Below are positions 51,094-64,000 of a stretch of DNA of 64,000 bases, piece by piece. The DNA comes from Nemopilema nomurai (Eukaryota > Cnidaria > Scyphozoa > Rhizostomeae > Rhizostomatidae), in the NCBI GenBank assembly GCA_003864495.1, contig ML133456.1, forward strand, positions 434,001 through 498,000, read 5' to 3'. The notes under the pieces are model-generated. The model had not been told where the DNA came from, searched no databases, and was given only the letters and a program-made list of their open reading frames with translations. A program made the translations under genes and the position numbers. Within the stretch, counting starts at the first letter, position 1. Each line of letters starts with the position of its first letter.

Positions 51094-51670
51094 ATGGATC
51101 GCCAGCAAAGATACGGAACAAAGACAAGACAACTTAACACTGAAGTGAGGGCGGCTGCAATGTCCTTTTGCAGCCCCGCAGGGCACGAGAAACTTCCAGA
51201 CCCACCCCGCGTAAACTATCGGTATGTTCCACCCGTAGTCTGTTATGTTGCACCCGATTTCGGCAGGTTTTATTATATTAGCTAACAAAGTTCCTAGGGA
51301 ACAATAGCAACACAGGGATTGGCTGTCGGACCAATAATGCTCTTAATCATTACTGAGAACATTGTGCCCCCACCCCTACCCCGCTATTATTTGCTGGTAC
51401 CGTTTCTAAGGTTTCCATTCACTGTAATGTATGTTTGCCACAAAAAAGTTCTAATTAGAAATCGATTTTTAGCAAATGCGAATACTCTTCTTTTTCGACT
51501 ATTGGAATCATTCTTTGGAAAACAATAAAATATTTTAGAATTAAGGCATAATGGCTAAGAATGTTTTATACTAAAGATATTGGGAAAGGTTACTTTATTG
51601 CTATTTATATTTACCTATTTATACTTGCAGGCCCTCTACACTAGTCAAGAAGGGAAAAGATGGTAGATAA
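51094..51670 (+). CDS. Possible small basic protein, two coding exons, 55 residues
   Basis: Exon 51094-51221 (ATG in context ATCATGGAT) and exon 51631-51670 join in phase through GTATGT and a TTATACTTGCAG acceptor to a 55-residue basic peptide. It starts MDRQQRYGTKTRQLN, has CSPAGHEKLPDPPRVNYR across the junction and ends in STLVKKGKDGR. There is no signal peptide or membrane segment. The upstream acceptor at 51060 and the CpG-rich donor exon at 50640 complete a three-exon model. I do not recognise the family. Short length makes chance a real alternative, but both junctions and the phase fit. Confidence 0.42.
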
Positions 51671-61855
<10,185 letters not shown>

Positions 61856-62979
61856 GCAGCTTGGGTCTTGTTTTAAGTTCTTTCACCTTTACACAATTAT
61901 TGCATAGATTAGGAATATGTTAGAATTATGAGCACAGAGCTAGTTTTTGCTGAATATATTATTTGATAGTTTCACTTGCTATCAATATTCCATTATGGAC
62001 AGCTACCAATATTAGATGTGAGTTTGTATAATAAGTAATGTTTTAGTAGATGTTAAGGGAGCTTTGAAAAATATTTTTAAATTGAAAGTAGCAGACAATG
62101 CCACAATCATGACTTGATCAAAATATTTTTGTATAGGGCTTTTTTCATTCATGAGTTATGTGACCTGCACTTAGCTTGGCCTGTTTTTACTTAATCCTTT
62201 TATAATTGACTCCTCCCTTGAAACACCCTTTACAATGCTAACTATCCAACTATCCATTTTCATTGTTGAGTACAATATCTCTATTGTTTCACCAAGTAGT
62301 GCTTGATGCATTAGTTTTAGGGCTTGCTTGATCTCTGTCAGTTTGCATATAATGCAACTTTGAAACCTGAATTCGAGCAAACCTATTTAAATATTTAATT
62401 CTTCAAAGATATATTTTTGCTAGTTATTTTATATATTCATCAGTAATACTCACCAGGGCAACTTGAAAAGTGACTCAGTTAATCTTGTTTTGCCTTTTGA
62501 ACGCCTTCATAGCTGCACCGTTCGATCAAATATCGCGAATAAGAGCCACGATTTATGATAACTCTTTATAAGCATTTGAATTCTCTTGTCGTTCCAACCT
62601 TGGGCATTTGACAAAGAAGCTCCTTAAGATTGTTTACTGATTCAATGGTGCTGCTGCTAGACTATCGCTTAAGGGACATTCAATAACTGTTTTTAAAAAG
62701 CCGAGACTTGCATTTCGAAAATGGCTACCTGATTGTCGTGCCAAATTGTATGATTTTAGCATCAAATTTTATGGTTGTTTCAGCAACTTTCGTTATTGTT
62801 TCAGGAACATGAAAGAAGGCAATTTTCTATCAGTAGGAAATTATTAAGAAATGTAGGTAATGTGTCACGAAGAGCGAATGCCTTGTAGACGAATCCAACT
62901 GCAAAAAGTGACTTTGAGTTTATAGTTAGCTCAAAGAACCTTAGTTGAACCGTGTTAGAGGTAACGTGTTTAAGCCGAA
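61856..62979. other. Region downstream of ARF copy B
   Basis: This contains the 3' UTR of ARF copy B and AT-rich spacer. No coding exon or RNA gene is recognised. The nearest good poly(A) hexamer is not obvious. Confidence 0.5.
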
Positions 62980-63392
62980 CTAGTGATTATCGATTGCTGA
63001 TTGTTTTGACTAGTGATTATCGATTGCTGATTGTTTTGACCAGTGATTATCAATTATCGATTGCTGATTGTTCTGACCAGTGATTATCAATTATAGATTG
63101 CTGATTGTTTTGACCAGCGATTATCGATTGCTGATTGCTTTAACTAGTGATTATCGATTGCTGATTGTTTTGACCAGTGGTTATCAATTATCGATTGCTG
63201 ATTGTTCTGACCAGTGATTATCGATTGCTGATTGCTTTAACTAGTGATTATCGATTGCTGATTGTTTTGACAGTGATTATCATTATCGATTGCTGATTGT
63301 TGACAGTGATTATCGATTATTGGTTGCTGATTGTTTTGACCAGTGATTATCGATTATTGTTTACTGATGTATTTGACGAGTGATTATATAGC
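62980..63392. repeat. Minisatellite, about 12.5 copies of a 30/37-bp unit
   Basis: Units of the form CTAGTGATTATCGATTGCTG + ATTGTTTTGA (30 bp) alternate with a longer variant that has an inner partial duplication (TGATTATCAATTATCGATTG, 37 bp). The order of short and long units is roughly S S L L S S L S S then degenerate. Each unit carries TGATTAT and ATCGATTG. The last three copies are most diverged. It abuts the decayed LINE that follows. Confidence 0.92.
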
Positions 63393-63479
63393 TAATTGGC
63401 TGTCTTCATCTTTTTACCTCATTGCCGCTCTCAATCTGCTACTGGGCATTCTAGCATGCCTGCTTTTTTCACTGTTGCA

Positions 63480-64000
63480 TTCATAGTTTGGAAACAATTA
63501 TGTAAACAAGTAAGCAATCTTATCAATAGAAACGATGGACAAAAAGTTAGAGAAAGTATTAAGGAACTATCAAAAGGAAAGGCAGCTTGGGTTGATGAAA
63601 TCTATGCAGAAATCCTGGAAGGAAGGTATAACACCATGAACAGAACTAGGCAATAGGATCTACGGACAGGAGACCTCCCACAAGATTTCATTCAGAGTTC
63701 TCCGTTACAACACCAAAAGTCACAAAGGCTATGGAATGCAATGACTACAGATTGATTAGCGAAAAGGCGTCGGAGTCAGCGAAAAGGTAAAGGCACTAGA
63801 GAAGATATTCATATCTTAACATTAAACGAAAGAGCTATTGAGAAGAGAAAACCATCTATCTTTGCTTAATTGATTAGAGGCATTCGACAGAGTAAGACAT
63901 GACAAACCACTTGAAATGTTGAAACAAACTAGAATACCTAACCATAACGTTTGACTAATTGCACACTTGTATTGGGATCATAAAGCCATTATCCTCGGAG
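63480..64000 (+). pseudogene. Decayed non-LTR retrotransposon reverse transcriptase, cut by the window edge
   Basis: Fragments in several frames line up in LINE reverse-transcriptase order. IKELSKGKAAWVDEIYAEIL corresponds to the family's ELK.GKA.G.D.I.AE.L block. Further on, GKGTRED followed by LNERAIEK matches the QFGF..GKGTRDAI...SERAIE region. Last, AFDRVRHDKPLEMLKQTRIP is the palm-domain FDRVRH block. Stops and frame shifts lie between them, so it is inactive. The catalytic double-aspartate region would lie beyond position 64000. Clade not assigned. Confidence 0.75.

Noticed and set aside
62980..63392. CRISPR array
   Set aside because: Units are contiguous with no unique spacers, vary in length and lie in an animal genome; it is a minisatellite.

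Overview
This window is nuclear DNA from an animal. The genes are split into many short exons by GT-AG introns, and every gene I can name is a conserved metazoan housekeeping or cytoskeletal gene. Spacers are AT-rich with scattered poly-G/poly-C runs and many short inverted-repeat transposons. This style fits an early-branching animal, and a cnidarian (probably an anthozoan) is my best guess. That is inference from gene structure and repeat style; no marker gene in the window proves it.

Layout. 1-2741: spacer or upstream untranslated sequence. 2752-5907 (+): SPOP, the MATH-BTB substrate adaptor of a cullin-3 ubiquitin ligase. 8601-11225 (-): COMMD5. 12950-18131 (+) and 19193-22682 (-): two essential myosin light chain genes arranged tail to tail. 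25250-29972 (-): HUS1, a subunit of the 9-1-1 DNA damage clamp. 30335-30407 (-): tRNA-Arg(CCG). 32147-34953 (-): a phytanoyl-CoA dioxygenase family enzyme. 35397-39104: a transposon-dense block, including a 2.1-kb hAT-like element that carries a protein-like open frame. 41297-43694 (-): two exons of a ubiquitin-like-fold gene with a hAT MITE in the intron. 43695-50400: repeat-rich spacer. About 50440-51670 (+): a possible tiny gene for a basic peptide. 53936-56657 and 58277-61855 (+): two complete class-I-like ARF GTPase genes in direct tandem. 62980-63392: a 12-copy minisatellite. 63480-64000: a decayed LINE reverse transcriptase running off the edge.

The genes do not form a pathway or operon. 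The main local processes are gene duplication (the ARF tandem pair and the myosin light chain inverted pair, both with conserved exon sizes and phases) and colonisation of introns and spacers by non-autonomous DNA transposons. I found no CRISPR, no prokaryotic island and no convincing new molecular system. The best leads are a probable conversion tract in ARF exon 2, the open frame inside the hAT-like element, several MITE insertions with intact target-site duplications, and three partly resolved genes (the ubiquitin-like gene, the 55-residue peptide gene and an orphan terminal exon).
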